A DNA stretch of 64,000 nt from Phototrophicus methaneseepsis (GCF_015500095.1 NZ_CP062983.1:496001-560000), one strand, 5' to 3'; positions 9,862-19,268 are shown, counted from the first letter of the stretch. The notes: a model not told the origin generated them from the sequence alone. Program-made: numbers and translations.

Positions 9862-10167
9862 ATGAAACAGCACAGCCAACCCCAACAACGGCTGAAAAAC
9901 CTGGAGTTCTTGTTGGACTTCATCGAGAAAGCCCCGGAAAATCCCGAAATCATCGCGATGGACTGTAACGATCACTGCCAGGAGATGGCGACGCTTGCCG
10001 AGCGCGTTGCGGAAGGCGTATCGCTGGATGCGGTCTTGCCGGAGCTGGAAGAACATATGAAGTACTGGGGCGACTGTCGTGAGGAATTTTATGCCCTCGT
10101 AAGCCTCCTGAAAGCGGAACTGGCAGGGGACTTCCCACCTGTGCCAGAAATATCAGAAAAAGACTGA
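9862..10167 (+). CDS. Small Cys/His-containing helical protein, unknown function
   Basis: 101 residues, largely helical, no signal peptide or membrane segment. It carries CNDHC near residue 36 and HMKYWGDC near residue 69. This His-xxx-Cys-like arrangement resembles zinc-binding anti-sigma N-terminal domains, but the spacing is not canonical and no sigma-factor gene is adjacent. An ATG with GAGGAG upstream supports translation. I do not recognise a family; metal binding is a guess. Confidence 0.6.
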   Translation: MKQHSQPQQRLKNLEFLLDFIEKAPENPEIIAMDCNDHCQEMATLAERVAEGVSLDAVLPELEEHMKYWGDCREEFYALVSLLKAELAGDFPPVPEISEKD

Positions 10168-10360
10168 TTGAACGACTGATCCAACCAGCCAGATAAGCCA
10201 AACCGAACAACAAATACGTAAGATTAACTGCTCGCCCGTCATCGAGAGTTATATAAGATTGGTTGTATAAGATCGAGTGAACTGTGCCGTGGTTGGCTTG
10301 CATATTTGCGCCGCGCGGCCCGTGAAGCGCACCCAAGATCATGAACGAGGATAGCCTACT

Positions 10361-11335
10361 ATGAAAAAAGAACGCGTCGTCATCATTGGTTCTGGCCCAG
10401 CAGGGTTGGCAGCAGCCCTCTATACAGCCCGTGCCCAGTTGAACCCGGTCGTTATCGTCGGGAACCAGCTTGGTGGGCAGGCCGCCATTACCCATGAAAT
10501 TGAGAATTATCCCGGCTTCCCCGGTGGCCTGAGCGGCCCGGACTTGGTCGAGAAGATGAAAGAACACGCCGAGTCCTTCGGCGCGACCTTCACCTATGAC
10601 CTGGTGGAAAGCGTGGATTTCTCCAGTGGCTCGCCGTATACCGTCAAGACCCTCATGGACGAATACTCCGCCGATTCCGTCATCGTGACCATTGGCGCTG
10701 ATCCGCGTAAACTGGGCATCCCTGGCGAAAATGAAGGCGTCGGTAAGGGCGTTAGCTACTGTGGTACCTGTGACGGCTTCTTCTTCCGTGGTAAGGATAT
10801 TGTCGTCGTCGGTGGTGGCGACAGCGCCCTGGAAGAAGCCATCTTCCTGACCCGCTTCGCCAACAGCGTGACGATTATTCATCGCCGCGAAGAACTGCGC
10901 GCTGGCGTGCAATTGCAGAAGCGCGCTCTCAACAATGAGAAGATCAGCTTCATCTGGAACACCGTCATTGATAAGGTGAACTTTGGCGATGACGGCCAGG
11001 TCAACGGCGTGACGCTGAATAATGTGGAAACGGGCGAAGTCACCGAACACCCGACAGAAGGCGTGTTCATCTTCATCGGCCATGTGCCCAACAGCCCCAT
11101 CTTCGGCGACCAGCTCGCCATGAACGAGCGCGGCTACATCATCACCGATGAGCGCATGCGCACCAGCGTGCCGGGCGTCTTCGCCGCCGGCGAAATTCAG
11201 GATGAAATCTGGCGGCAGGTCGCGACAAGCGTCGGCCAGGGGACTTCCGCAGCGATGACAGCCATTCACTGGCTGGAAGCCAACGAAGAAACCTTGCAGC
11301 CGCTTGATGAAACCGCTGAACCCGCCGGGGATTAA
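10361..11335 (+). CDS. trxB: Thioredoxin-disulfide reductase
   Basis: 324 residues, the normal length. FAD-dependent enzyme that reduces thioredoxin with NADPH in the cytoplasm. The FAD Rossmann motif GSGPAGLAAA sits at the N-terminus, the redox-active pair is in YCGTCDG (about 133-139, Cys-x-x-Cys), the NADPH motif is VVGGGDSALEEA, and the FAD-closing GVFAAGEI is near the C-terminus. The nucleotide region HRREELR carries the basic residues that favour NADPH over NADH. It ends at a strong bidirectional terminator. Confidence 0.95.
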   Translation: MKKERVVIIGSGPAGLAAALYTARAQLNPVVIVGNQLGGQAAITHEIENYPGFPGGLSGPDLVEKMKEHAESFGATFTYDLVESVDFSSGSPYTVKTLMDEYSADSVIVTIGADPRKLGIPGENEGVGKGVSYCGTCDGFFFRGKDIVVVGGGDSALEEAIFLTRFANSVTIIHRREELRAGVQLQKRALNNEKISFIWNTVIDKVNFGDDGQVNGVTLNNVETGEVTEHPTEGVFIFIGHVPNSPIFGDQLAMNERGYIITDERMRTSVPGVFAAGEIQDEIWRQVATSVGQGTSAAMTAIHWLEANEETLQPLDETAEPAGD

Positions 11336-11360
11336 GCGACGTACCAAGTGAAATACATAA

Positions 11361-11390
11361 AAGGCCAGGGTATCAGCCCTGGCCTTTTTT
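11361..11390. terminator. Bidirectional terminator between trxB and the 140-residue membrane protein
   Basis: Perfect 10-bp stem (11361-11370 with 11377-11386), six-base loop, six T on the plus side and an A run on the other side. Confidence 0.85.
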
Positions 11391-11398
11391 ATTCCCCA

Positions 11399-11821
11399 TT
11401 AGCGCCATTCATGATCATTTTTGTGCTCTGGTGCATCCGATGCCGCTCCTGCTTCCTCATCTTCATCCAGCATCGCAAGCCGCTGCTGAGCCAGTTGGTT
11501 GCGCAAATAATTTTCATCTTCTGAAGAGAGTTGATTGTAGATCCGCTGTAGCTGGTCCACATCAGACACCTCAGGAGGCTGCTTCCTCTTACGCTGTAGC
11601 TGGCCAGTATAAAAAGCGTGTGCCCCCGCAATTGCGGCAATTGGGGCGACAACCGCACCCGCGATCATTGTGCCACGTGCAATGATCGTCACCACTTCGT
11701 AGATGGCGTACCCATACATACCCGTTACGGCAGCGATGAGCACACAGATTAAAAAAATACCTAGCAGCGCATAGATCATAATGCGTGCCAATTCATAAAT
11801 ACGGCGCGATGACCAGGCCAT
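11399..11821 (-). CDS. Small membrane protein, unknown function
   Basis: 140 residues with two hydrophobic segments (about 12-38 and 45-72) followed by a charged cytoplasmic tail rich in Lys/Gln and then Glu/Asp (DEDEEAGAASD). The tail contains a helical stretch (VDQLQRIYNQLSSEDENYLRNQLAQQRL) that could form a coiled coil; only its pattern supports this. GAGAGGGTGG precedes the ATG. I recognise no family. Confidence 0.6.
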   Translation of the reverse strand: MAWSSRRIYELARIMIYALLGIFLICVLIAAVTGMYGYAIYEVVTIIARGTMIAGAVVAPIAAIAGAHAFYTGQLQRKRKQPPEVSDVDQLQRIYNQLSSEDENYLRNQLAQQRLAMLDEDEEAGAASDAPEHKNDHEWR

Positions 11822-12041
11822 AAGCGACCACCCTCTCTAATAACTTGATATAGCCAACCTTTATCTGACGATGTGCCATATTCTTTTTAAAATGATGCTA
11901 TGAATCTATAACGAAAACCATCGCGCCAAGTTGCAGTATCCCCAACAGGCCGTAGAAACACACCTATACAACGACTATACTGGCTGACTGATTATGCCTG
12001 AACGACTCACGGGTCATACCGAATAAGGAGCACGCTCAAAG

Positions 12042-13079
12042 ATGCATGCATTGGTTACAGGGGGTACCGGGTTCGTCGGGTCCCACATCGTCCGCACCCT
12101 GAACGAAGCCGGGCACACGGTGCGCGTCTTGCACCGCACAACCTCAAAGCTGGATGCCCTGACCGGCCTGGACTATGAATCCGCTATTGGTGATGTTACG
12201 GACCTGAACGCATTACGTGCAGCCTGTGCAGGCGTCGATTGGGTATTCCATGTGGCAGCCGTTGCAGATTATTGGCGCGCCAATGTGCAGCATATGGCCG
12301 ATGTCAATATAGAAGGAACGCGTAAAGTGCTCCGGGCAGCGCGCGAATCCGGGGTTCAGCGTGTGATTTTCACCAGCAGCGCCGCAGCCGTGGGCCTCGG
12401 TTACGACCAGCCTTCTGATGAAGAACAGCCGTTTAACATGCGCCCGCAGCACTTCCCCTACGGCTATACCAAAGCCCGTGCAGAAGCTGTCGTTGCAGAA
12501 GCCGTCGCAGCAGGACAGGATGTGGTGACCGTCAACCCGGCGGTGATTATGGGCCCTGGCGACCTCAATATGATCAGCGGAACCTTTGTGGTGCAGTTGT
12601 GGCGCTATCGCTGGCTGGCCCCCGCGACGTATGGCGGCATTGCGGTCATTGATGTGCGCGATGTGGCGCGGCTGCATCTGGCCGCTGCTGAAAAAGGCCG
12701 TACAGGCCAGCGCTACATCCTGAGCACAGCCAACTATACCTATGAAACATGGTTTGGGATGATTGCGGATGCGCTCGGCATAGCCCCGCCGACGTTCTAT
12801 ATACCGACGTTCTTGCTGCCTATCGCAGCCGGGTTATTTGATCTGGCGCGTTGGTTGGGTATCAACACACCGATTGATGCCGATCAGGTGCGCCTGGGGG
12901 GACGTTACGTCTATTTCGATAATAGCAAATGCATTCAAGAGCTTGGCACGCCGCAAATCAATATGCAGCAGAGCTTAGAGGATACAGTCGCATGGTATCG
13001 CAAGGCAGGGTACCTGGAAAGCGGCCCAGTGCAGGACCTTCTCGCAACAATAGAGGGCCTATGGACGCTCTTACCCTAG
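12042..13079 (+). CDS. NAD(P)-dependent extended SDR / sugar-epimerase-like (HpnA/dihydroflavonol reductase type)
   Basis: 345 residues. The N-terminal Rossmann fold starts with GGTGFVGSHIV and the catalytic YxxxK appears as YGYTK (about 148-152), preceded by a Ser-rich TSSAAAVG strand that supplies the catalytic Ser. The overall look matches the extended SDRs annotated as hopanoid-associated sugar epimerase or dihydroflavonol-4-reductase-like; no hopanoid genes are nearby, so that name is only by similarity. An AAGGAG ribosome site lies 11 nt before the ATG. Reaction: NAD(P)-dependent epimerisation or carbonyl reduction; substrate unknown. Confidence 0.8.
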   Translation: MHALVTGGTGFVGSHIVRTLNEAGHTVRVLHRTTSKLDALTGLDYESAIGDVTDLNALRAACAGVDWVFHVAAVADYWRANVQHMADVNIEGTRKVLRAARESGVQRVIFTSSAAAVGLGYDQPSDEEQPFNMRPQHFPYGYTKARAEAVVAEAVAAGQDVVTVNPAVIMGPGDLNMISGTFVVQLWRYRWLAPATYGGIAVIDVRDVARLHLAAAEKGRTGQRYILSTANYTYETWFGMIADALGIAPPTFYIPTFLLPIAAGLFDLARWLGINTPIDADQVRLGGRYVYFDNSKCIQELGTPQINMQQSLEDTVAWYRKAGYLESGPVQDLLATIEGLWTLLP

Positions 13080-13129
13080 CGTACGCTGGCTTAAGATCAT
13101 CAAGAAGATTTTGAAACGCGCCTTGGCGG

Positions 13130-13504
13130 CTAAGCGTGTTCCGCTAGAGTCGTCGCCACAATCTCGACAAGCGCGTTCTTGCTAACAGGCTTTGAAATAT
13201 AGGCATCACAACCGGCTGCCAGGATGCGTTCTTCGTCACCATACATGGCATTGGCCGTCAGAGCCACGATGGGAATATGCCCAAGCTGGGGGTTATTTTT
13301 GATGCGCTGCGTGGCTTCCAGGCCATCAATATCAGGCAGGTTAATATCCATCAAGACGAGGTCTGGCACTTCTCGCTCGGCCATCGCCACCCCCGTAAGG
13401 CCGTCGACAGCTTCCAGCACATCATAACCATGGTGTTGGAGGATTTTTCGCACGAGGCGCATATTTTGGGGGTTATCTTCAATACATAGAATACGCTGTG
13501 GCAT
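13130..13504 (-). CDS. Single-domain response regulator (DivK/CheY-like)
   Basis: 124 residues, a complete receiver domain and nothing else. Acidic pocket residues IEDN (Glu9-Asp10), phosphoacceptor Asp53 in LMDINLP, Thr in ALTANA and Lys in YISKPV are all present. This helix 4/strand 5 pattern (ALTANAM, SKPVSK) is that of receivers fed by hybrid histidine kinases. AAAGGAG precedes the ATG. No kinase is adjacent. It acts through protein contacts as it lacks an output domain. Confidence 0.9.
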   Translation of the reverse strand: MPQRILCIEDNPQNMRLVRKILQHHGYDVLEAVDGLTGVAMAEREVPDLVLMDINLPDIDGLEATQRIKNNPQLGHIPIVALTANAMYGDEERILAAGCDAYISKPVSKNALVEIVATTLAEHA

Positions 13505-13650
13505 GATGCTCCTTTAATAGCCTCGCTTGGGCGGGCTAAGTCCCAACAAAGATTCTATGGATACGCCATAGTATAATGCCAATTCTCACTGGCGAGATAA
13601 GGATTGCGCAGGCTATCATTCAAGAAGCTCTGCGCAAGAAATCTATCAGA

Positions 13651-14031
13651 CTATTCGTCTTCGTCGCCGACGCCGACAGGTTCATTCGTCGTCGTAATGC
13701 TCGTCCATTCCGGACGATCCCCGCGCAGATGCCCATAGATGGGTTTTTCATTACGCAGCACATCTACAAAAACAGCCATATCGCTAATTGGGAAGAAAAT
13801 CGCGCCGCTGTTTTCATCCAGGTTCACAACCGGGTCCGGGACAGCGCTCTCTGTCGTCAGGAAGTACACATCCAGGCGAAATTCACTATTGGTATCTGGC
13901 TTCACACCTGTGCAGCGGACGATACCCCGTATTTGCGCCTCAACCCCATTGAACTCGCGCCGTTCCAACTGACGGAAGATCACCATGTACTGCTTAATTT
14001 CAAAGACTGCGACGGGCATAGGCTGGCTCAT
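13651..14031 (-). CDS. Hypothetical protein
   Basis: 126 residues, soluble, beta-rich, with an acidic C-terminus (GVGDEDE). A GAGGAG ribosome site lies in front of the ATG, which supports expression. It contains one Cys (VRCTG), no signal peptide and no recognisable motif. Its position between response-regulator genes on the same strand might hint at a signalling link, but each gene appears separately transcribed. Function unknown. Confidence 0.6.
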   Translation of the reverse strand: MSQPMPVAVFEIKQYMVIFRQLERREFNGVEAQIRGIVRCTGVKPDTNSEFRLDVYFLTTESAVPDPVVNLDENSGAIFFPISDMAVFVDVLRNEKPIYGHLRGDRPEWTSITTTNEPVGVGDEDE

Positions 14032-14242
14032 TAAGACTTCTCCTCATGTGTCAGAAAACATCTGCCAGAAAGCGCGCGCCATAGCATGTGGGGCAGCGCT
14101 TATGGGTTGGCGAGTGTATTAGATGAACGAACAAATTTGCTTCGTGCGCGTCTTATGGCTGCGCGTTTATATCCTGCTTACGATTGATCCTATAAAGCAA
14201 ACGATTACATCGATTTTACACGTCACACAGTACCCACGCCAA

Positions 14243-14602
14243 CTAACCGCTGGGCGCCAGGACGTGATCCACCAGGCTGGTAATATCTTCCGGCTTGAGT
14301 GGTTTGTATAAAAAAGCCCCATTTGGGGCGAGTGAGCGATATTCTTGCATTGAACTGGCGACGATAATGGGCGTACTTGCCAGCCGCAGCACTTTCTGGA
14401 AGTGCATCAATAATTCAAGCCCACTGACAATCGGAAGCCGCATATCGAGGATCACCAGCATCGGCGTACGCTTATCTAATACTTCCAGGGCCACCTGACC
14501 ATTACGGGCAAAGACAAGTTCACTCTTTAGATGGCGTAGTGCATACTTGTATACATACCACAGTGCCATATCGTCTTCGACGATAAGGATAATTTCAGAC
14601 AC
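14243..14602 (-). CDS. Single-domain response regulator
   Basis: 119 residues when started at GTG 14602, which has CAGGGG six bases upstream; the frame is open to 14686. This start gives the same length and the same N-terminal pattern (IILIVEDDMALW) as the neighbouring receiver at 14857-15216. Asp53 (LDMRLP), Ser-Ser (VASSMQ) in place of the usual Thr, and Lys (YKPLKP) form the active pocket. No output domain. The two are clear paralogues from a local duplication. Confidence 0.85.
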   Translation of the reverse strand: MSEIILIVEDDMALWYVYKYALRHLKSELVFARNGQVALEVLDKRTPMLVILDMRLPIVSGLELLMHFQKVLRLASTPIIVASSMQEYRSLAPNGAFLYKPLKPEDITSLVDHVLAPSG

Positions 14603-14758
14603 AATAGGCCCCTGACCCATAACAACATATGCGTGTGGCACGATATAAATTACGTTTCCTAACTCCCTATGCTCATTATAACCCAAAAGAAACCATACTC
14701 ATACGAAATAGCGCGTTACAGTTTGTAATTTATAAGTCTTTGGGATTGAGCAAGCAAC

Positions 14759-14783
14759 AAAAAAGCCGCTAGTGATAGCGACT
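14759..14783 (-). terminator. Terminator after the 14857-15216 receiver gene
   Basis: Eight-bp stem (14764-14771 with 14776-14783, one G-U) followed on the minus strand by six T. Confidence 0.65.
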
Positions 14784-14856
14784 TATCTTGAGTGACTTGT
14801 TTTGATCTATTCAGGCTTGCTCGGTTTACGAGGAGAAGCGTCAGGCGCTGCCAGTA

Positions 14857-15216
14857 TCAGGCGCTGATGTGCAGCAGGCGCTGGGCATAATCTCGGATTG
14901 TTTCTGGCTTAATGGGCTTACGAAGATAGTAAGCGCCAGGGATATGCAGTTCATCTTCCCGCATAGACGTGGTAATGATGACGGGCGTGGTGGCAAGGCG
15001 GGGCACTCCGTGAATATAAGACAGAATGTCTTCCCCATTCATCAGGGGCAAGCGCACGTCCAGGAAGATTAGAATGGGCTGTTCGGATTTCAACAGCTTA
15101 AATGCTTCTTCCCCTGTACGGGCGAACATCAATGGATAGGTAATATCTTTCAGTACATAACGATACATCGGCCACAGCCCTGCATCGTCTTCCACAATGA
15201 GAACGACGTTATCCAT
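14857..15216 (-). CDS. Single-domain response regulator
   Basis: 119 residues: VVLIVEDDAGLW at the N-terminus supplies the acidic pocket, Asp53 (LDVRLP) is the phosphoacceptor, ITTSM gives the Thr/Ser switch, and Lys lies in LRKPIKPE. AGAGGG precedes the ATG. Paralogous to the 14243-14602 receiver (shared IVEDD-x-x-LW-x-x-Y-x-Y, FAR-x-G, LD-x-RLP and KP-x-KPE) but with its own terminator. No kinase gene in the window. Confidence 0.88.
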   Translation of the reverse strand: MDNVVLIVEDDAGLWPMYRYVLKDITYPLMFARTGEEAFKLLKSEQPILIFLDVRLPLMNGEDILSYIHGVPRLATTPVIITTSMREDELHIPGAYYLRKPIKPETIRDYAQRLLHISA

Positions 15217-15540
15217 GGACTTTCCCTCTACAGTGACCTTCCAATTAGAGAGCCTGTTAAAAACAGTGACATAAATTTATATCTAAATATTGAATGCTGC
15301 GGGCCAGCACATACGCCTCACGACTTGGACATTCTTATTATGCCATAAAACATTTGTTCTAAACACCCAGAATTTAGGGGGATAAGCTCCATTAATTAAA
15401 CCCGCTTATAGCAATATAGTAACAAGTTCGTTTAAAACAGTGCCAAAAACAGACATATCGCCCGATACATCTACCCAATACGAAAACAGCCGAGCCATAA
15501 GCCCGACTGTTGAATGCGAGGATGAAAAAACGATCCGGGA
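15217..15540. other. 324-bp intergenic region
   Basis: AT-rich. It holds the leader of the minus-strand receiver gene (right of 15216) and the pepF terminator (15483-15509). No convincing gene or further motif seen. Confidence 0.5.
15483..15509 (-). terminator. Terminator of pepF
   Basis: Nine-bp stem (15487-15495 with 15501-15509, two G-U), five-base loop and four T on the minus strand, 31 bp beyond the stop codon. Confidence 0.6.
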
Positions 15541-17373
15541 TTAAAAACGATCCGGATAGAGCTGCTTCGCCAGGGCTTCTTCCTGGTCAACAAGGTCTTT
15601 GACAGCCTGCACGCCCTGCTTCCAGAAACCAGGGTCATTGAGGTCAACGCCGACAGCCGCCAGCAGTTGATCCGGGTCATTGCTATCCCCGGCAGAGAGC
15701 AGGCGCTCATACTTCGGCGTAAAGCTCTCGCCTTCTTTCTTGTAAAGGTTGTACAGCGCCAGCACCAGTAATTCGCCGAAGGCATAGGCATACACATAAC
15801 CTGGCGTATGCAGGAAGTGCGGCACATAGCTCCACCAGATGCTGTAGTCATCCGTCATGGTGACACTGCCCTGGAACATCTCTTTCTGCGTCTTCATCCA
15901 GATTTCAGAGAGGCGCTCTGAACTCAGCTCACCTTCTGTACGGCGCGATGTGTGCATGCCGTCTTCAAAGCGGTTCATGCTCACCTGGCGGTAGACCGTC
16001 GCAAAGGTATCTTCGATCTTCTCTGCCAGCATTGCCAGCTTCACTTCTTCATCTTCTTCACGGGCCATCAAATCCTGGAAGACGAGCATTTCCGCAAAGA
16101 CAGAAGCCATCTCAGCCGTAGTGAGCGGCGTATAGAGATTTTCCAAGACTTCGTTATCCTGCCCGCTGAGATACATATGTATCCCATGCCCCAGCTCATG
16201 CGCCAGCGTCATCACAGAACTGCTGTTGCCTGTGAAGTTCGTGAACACAAAAGGATGGGCCGAAAGAACGGAAGGATGGGCATAAGCCCCGCCGCGTTTA
16301 CCGCTCATCACGGGCGCATGAATCCAATTTTCTTCGAAGAACTTGCTGGCGACCATCGCCATCGTGGGGCTAAAGCGCTCAAATGCCTTCAGCACAATAT
16401 CACGCGCCTGGTCCCATGTGTAGAAAGCATCGCTCTCTTTCAGGTTCAGCGGTGCATAGCGGTCGTAATCGTATAATTCATCATAGCCGAGCAATGCCCG
16501 CTTGATGTTATAGTGACGCGCCACCAGTTCATAGCTGCTCGTCACCGCTTCGATCAACGCCTCAACGACATCATCGGGCGCTTTGTTCGCCAGGTTACGA
16601 GAAGAAATCCACGTCGGGAAGCCGCGCAGCTTGTCTTCTGTGGCTTTATCGGCAGCCAGCACATTGAAGACAAAGGTCAGCTCCATGGTCTTTTCGCGCA
16701 GGCCCTTCGTCAGGGCTGCCGCCGCTTTACGACGCTCTTCACGGTCGCCTTCCTTCAACTTAGAGAGGATTTGCGGCTGGGGCAGCATTTCACCATCGAA
16801 CTCATATTCCTGGGCTGCCATGATCTGATCAAACAAACGGGTGAAGGCGTTGCGCCCGGTCACATCTTTACCGATGATGACCTTTTCTTCTGCTTCGCTG
16901 AGCTGGTACGGCTTATAGCGGCGGTCAGAAGCCAGGTGATAACGATACGGGGCCAGAACAGGATCACTAAGTAATTTCTGGGCTGTTTCGTCATCGACTG
17001 CATTCCACTCCAGGCCGAAGAACACAAGCTCCTGACCAATCTCGGCATCGAGTTCCTGCGTCTTCTGGATGAAGGCTCCCCACTTGGGATCTGTTGAGAA
17101 GGTGGTGAAGTTCAAAGAAGCATATGTCTCGACACGCCCACCAAGATCATAAATCTTGTCGCGCATCTGGCAGGCTGCGAGCATTTCCGCCGCGCTCAGG
17201 CTGGCGATTTTGCCCCGGTACAACTTTGAAAAGTCCTGTGCTAACGTGCGAATTCTCTCGAAATCCGCCTCGATTTTAGGATCATCCAGGCCATCATAAA
17301 ACACCGACAAATCCCATACGATGTCTTCCGCACCCGTGGGTCGTTTCTCCACAGTTTCCGACATAGCCATCAT
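15541..17373 (-). CDS. pepF: Oligoendopeptidase F (M3 family zinc metallopeptidase)
   Basis: About 607-610 residues, standard length. Cytoplasmic zinc peptidase that cleaves short peptides (roughly 7-17 residues). The active site LAHELGHGIHMY (HExxH, about residue 387) and the downstream Glu helix TAEMASVFAEML (third ligand) are intact. The C-terminal YSIWWSYVPHFLHTPGYVYAYAFG is characteristic of PepF. Start is ambiguous among ATG 17373, 17370 and 17364; the AAAAGG ribosome site fits the last best. An imperfect 13-bp direct repeat spans the stop codon. Confidence 0.93.
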   Translation of the reverse strand: MMAMSETVEKRPTGAEDIVWDLSVFYDGLDDPKIEADFERIRTLAQDFSKLYRGKIASLSAAEMLAACQMRDKIYDLGGRVETYASLNFTTFSTDPKWGAFIQKTQELDAEIGQELVFFGLEWNAVDDETAQKLLSDPVLAPYRYHLASDRRYKPYQLSEAEEKVIIGKDVTGRNAFTRLFDQIMAAQEYEFDGEMLPQPQILSKLKEGDREERRKAAAALTKGLREKTMELTFVFNVLAADKATEDKLRGFPTWISSRNLANKAPDDVVEALIEAVTSSYELVARHYNIKRALLGYDELYDYDRYAPLNLKESDAFYTWDQARDIVLKAFERFSPTMAMVASKFFEENWIHAPVMSGKRGGAYAHPSVLSAHPFVFTNFTGNSSSVMTLAHELGHGIHMYLSGQDNEVLENLYTPLTTAEMASVFAEMLVFQDLMAREEDEEVKLAMLAEKIEDTFATVYRQVSMNRFEDGMHTSRRTEGELSSERLSEIWMKTQKEMFQGSVTMTDDYSIWWSYVPHFLHTPGYVYAYAFGELLVLALYNLYKKEGESFTPKYERLLSAGDSNDPDQLLAAVGVDLNDPGFWKQGVQAVKDLVDQEEALAKQLYPDRF

Positions 17374-17590
17374 CCTTTTAAATTATTTACAATGCTCGGC
17401 ATAGTAGCAGGTAAGATGAGCCGATGCAATGGTCCGGCTGTGAGCATAGGCCACGTGAGGCACATGGGGGGTGGCATACGGCCTAGAGTTACTTTACCTA
17501 CCCATATGGATGATGTCGTTCGCGTGGGTGCATGTTATGCTCATGACGTTAGCTCATACGCATTTAGCTCATACGCATAAGGAGCATGAC

Positions 17591-18466
17591 ATGCATATTT
17601 CTCTCCAATTACCGACTTTTGACTATGACGATATTGGCGGCAGTGTCGCCAGGATAGCCCGCACAGCAGACGATGCTGGCTTTTACAGTATGTGGGTGAT
17701 GGACCACTTCTTCCAGCTTGGGGGCGATTTACTAGGCCCGCCAGAAAATAATATGCTGGAAGCCTATACCACGCTGGGGTACATCGCCGCTGCCACGGAA
17801 CGTATGAAACTGGGCACGCTGGTCACAGGCGTCATCTACCGCAACCCGGCCATGCTGGCGAAGATCATCAGCACGCTGGACGTCCTCTCTGGCGGTAGGG
17901 CATACCTTGGGATCGGCGCAGCATGGTATGAACGCGAGGCCAACGCGCTCGGCTTCACCTATCCAAGCACCAAAGAACGTTTTGAATGGCTAGAAGAAGC
18001 CTTGCAGATCGTGCATCAGATGTGGGACGAAGGCAATAACGGCCCCTACGAAGGCAAGCACTTCCAGCTCAAAGAGACGATGAATCATCCGCAGCCCATT
18101 AGCCAGCCACACCCGCCCATTATGATTGGCGGGATGGGCGAGCAGAAGACGCTGCGCATGGTCGCTCAATATGCAGATGCCACCAACCTGTTCGCGCGTG
18201 CCGGCCTGGACGTATTGAAGCATAAGCTGGATGTGCTACGCCAGCACTGCGAAGACGTGGGCCGCAACTACGACGACATCGAAAAAACTTGCTTGGCGAC
18301 AGCCTTTGATGGCGACCTGCAAACACCAGAGAGCCTTGTCAAATTATGCCAGGATCTAAGGGGCATCGGCATTGAACACGTCATTTTCAATATGCCACAC
18401 CCTGAAACAATCAAGCCGCTGGAAACAATCAGCGAGCAGGTTATCCCGGCAGTAAGCGACTTGTAA
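17591..18466 (+). CDS. LLM-class (luciferase-like) F420-dependent oxidoreductase
   Basis: 291 residues from ATG 17591, which has ATAAGGAGC upstream; the frame is open to 17471 but that stretch is His/Leu repeats. TIM-barrel protein: DDAGFYSMWVMDHFF, then the long strand-helix LGTLVTGVIYRNPAMLAKIISTLDVLSGGRAYLGIGAAW diagnostic of F420-dependent LLM oxidoreductases, then HPQPISQPHPPIMIGGMGEQKTLR. These enzymes use coenzyme F420 (or FMN) for hydride transfer. Substrate unknown. Just upstream, AGCTCATACGCAT is repeated in tandem. Confidence 0.87.
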   Translation: MHISLQLPTFDYDDIGGSVARIARTADDAGFYSMWVMDHFFQLGGDLLGPPENNMLEAYTTLGYIAAATERMKLGTLVTGVIYRNPAMLAKIISTLDVLSGGRAYLGIGAAWYEREANALGFTYPSTKERFEWLEEALQIVHQMWDEGNNGPYEGKHFQLKETMNHPQPISQPHPPIMIGGMGEQKTLRMVAQYADATNLFARAGLDVLKHKLDVLRQHCEDVGRNYDDIEKTCLATAFDGDLQTPESLVKLCQDLRGIGIEHVIFNMPHPETIKPLETISEQVIPAVSDL

Positions 18467-18650
18467 ATAAGCTGTTTCTTAAGGAAACTAGGCTTTTCTT
18501 ACGGTTATTCAGGCAAACTGCTCGTAAAATAAAGACAAGATGTATATTATCAGAGCAAACTATCAACTCGGCGTAGGATATGTCGACCCGGCACAGAGTC
18601 ATTGAGTTGATTGTTCCTGTAAGCGGTGCCTGAGCCCGAGGAGTAAGGAA

Positions 18651-19037
18651 ATGCCCGTTTCAGTCGATTGGGCGAACCCCGAAAAGACAATCGTTATGCA
18701 ACGTATTGATGGACAGTGGTCCATGGCAGAGTTTTACGATGTTGTCCAGAAATCTGCCCAATTGCTTGCCACCGTTGATCACCCGGTTGACATCATTGTT
18801 GATCTGTCTACCACCAATTTTGTCCCGCAAGGTGTCATCAGCGGCGCGAATAAGACCGAATCCACTGTACCGCCCAACCAGCGGTTGGTGATATTTGTTG
18901 GTGCCAAGATGATGCACAAATTGCTGCTCAGCCTGGGTAAACGGCTGGCACCGCGTGCGGCCACTCACCAGCACTTCGTCGAGACGATGGAAGAAGCCAA
19001 CGGACTGATTGAGCACTTCCGCGCAGAACAGGCCTAA
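18651..19037 (+). CDS. SpoIIAA/STAS-like domain protein
   Basis: 128 residues with an alternating strand-helix pattern: a first strand ending VDWANPEKTIVMQRIDGQWS, helix EFYDVVQKSAQLL, a strand VDIIVDLS and a C-terminal helix (VETMEEANGLIEHFR). This fits the SpoIIAA-like/STAS-like fold rather than any enzyme. The same design (Trp in strand 1, Gly before the first helix, Asp at the end of the second strand) recurs in the two proteins encoded at 26.7-27.7 kb, so these are probably paralogues. GAGGAGTAAGG precedes the ATG; a terminator follows. Confidence 0.65.
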   Translation: MPVSVDWANPEKTIVMQRIDGQWSMAEFYDVVQKSAQLLATVDHPVDIIVDLSTTNFVPQGVISGANKTESTVPPNQRLVIFVGAKMMHKLLLSLGKRLAPRAATHQHFVETMEEANGLIEHFRAEQA

Positions 19038-19086
19038 CATACCTGTTGGTCGTCGTAAGCAACAAGTCCTAAGCAACAAGCAAGTT

Positions 19087-19111
19087 AAGCCGCCTGTATT
19101 GGCGGCTTTTT
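19087..19111 (+). terminator. Terminator after the SpoIIAA-like gene
   Basis: Eight-bp stem (19087-19094 with 19101-19108), six-base loop, T run to 19111. Confidence 0.8.
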
Positions 19112-19268
19112 GATTTGTGTTTTTAACCGCACAGAATGCCCTTAAGACAGAATACTCTTAAGAGTGTCTACCATGATGAGGCTGGGGCTTGCAGCGGTCA
19201 TTGCGGCGCATCCCCTTAAGGTGCTACCATCTACGCCATTATCTGGTCCATATCGTGAGTGAGTGCTC

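Noticed and set aside
9950-11347. 465-codon open frame on the minus strand across trxB
   Set aside because: It is antisense to a textbook thioredoxin reductase, with no ribosome site or protein motif; it results from codon bias.
17471-17590. Upstream start for the LLM oxidoreductase
   Set aside because: The extra codons give His/Leu repeats; ATG 17591 has a good ribosome site and matches the family start.
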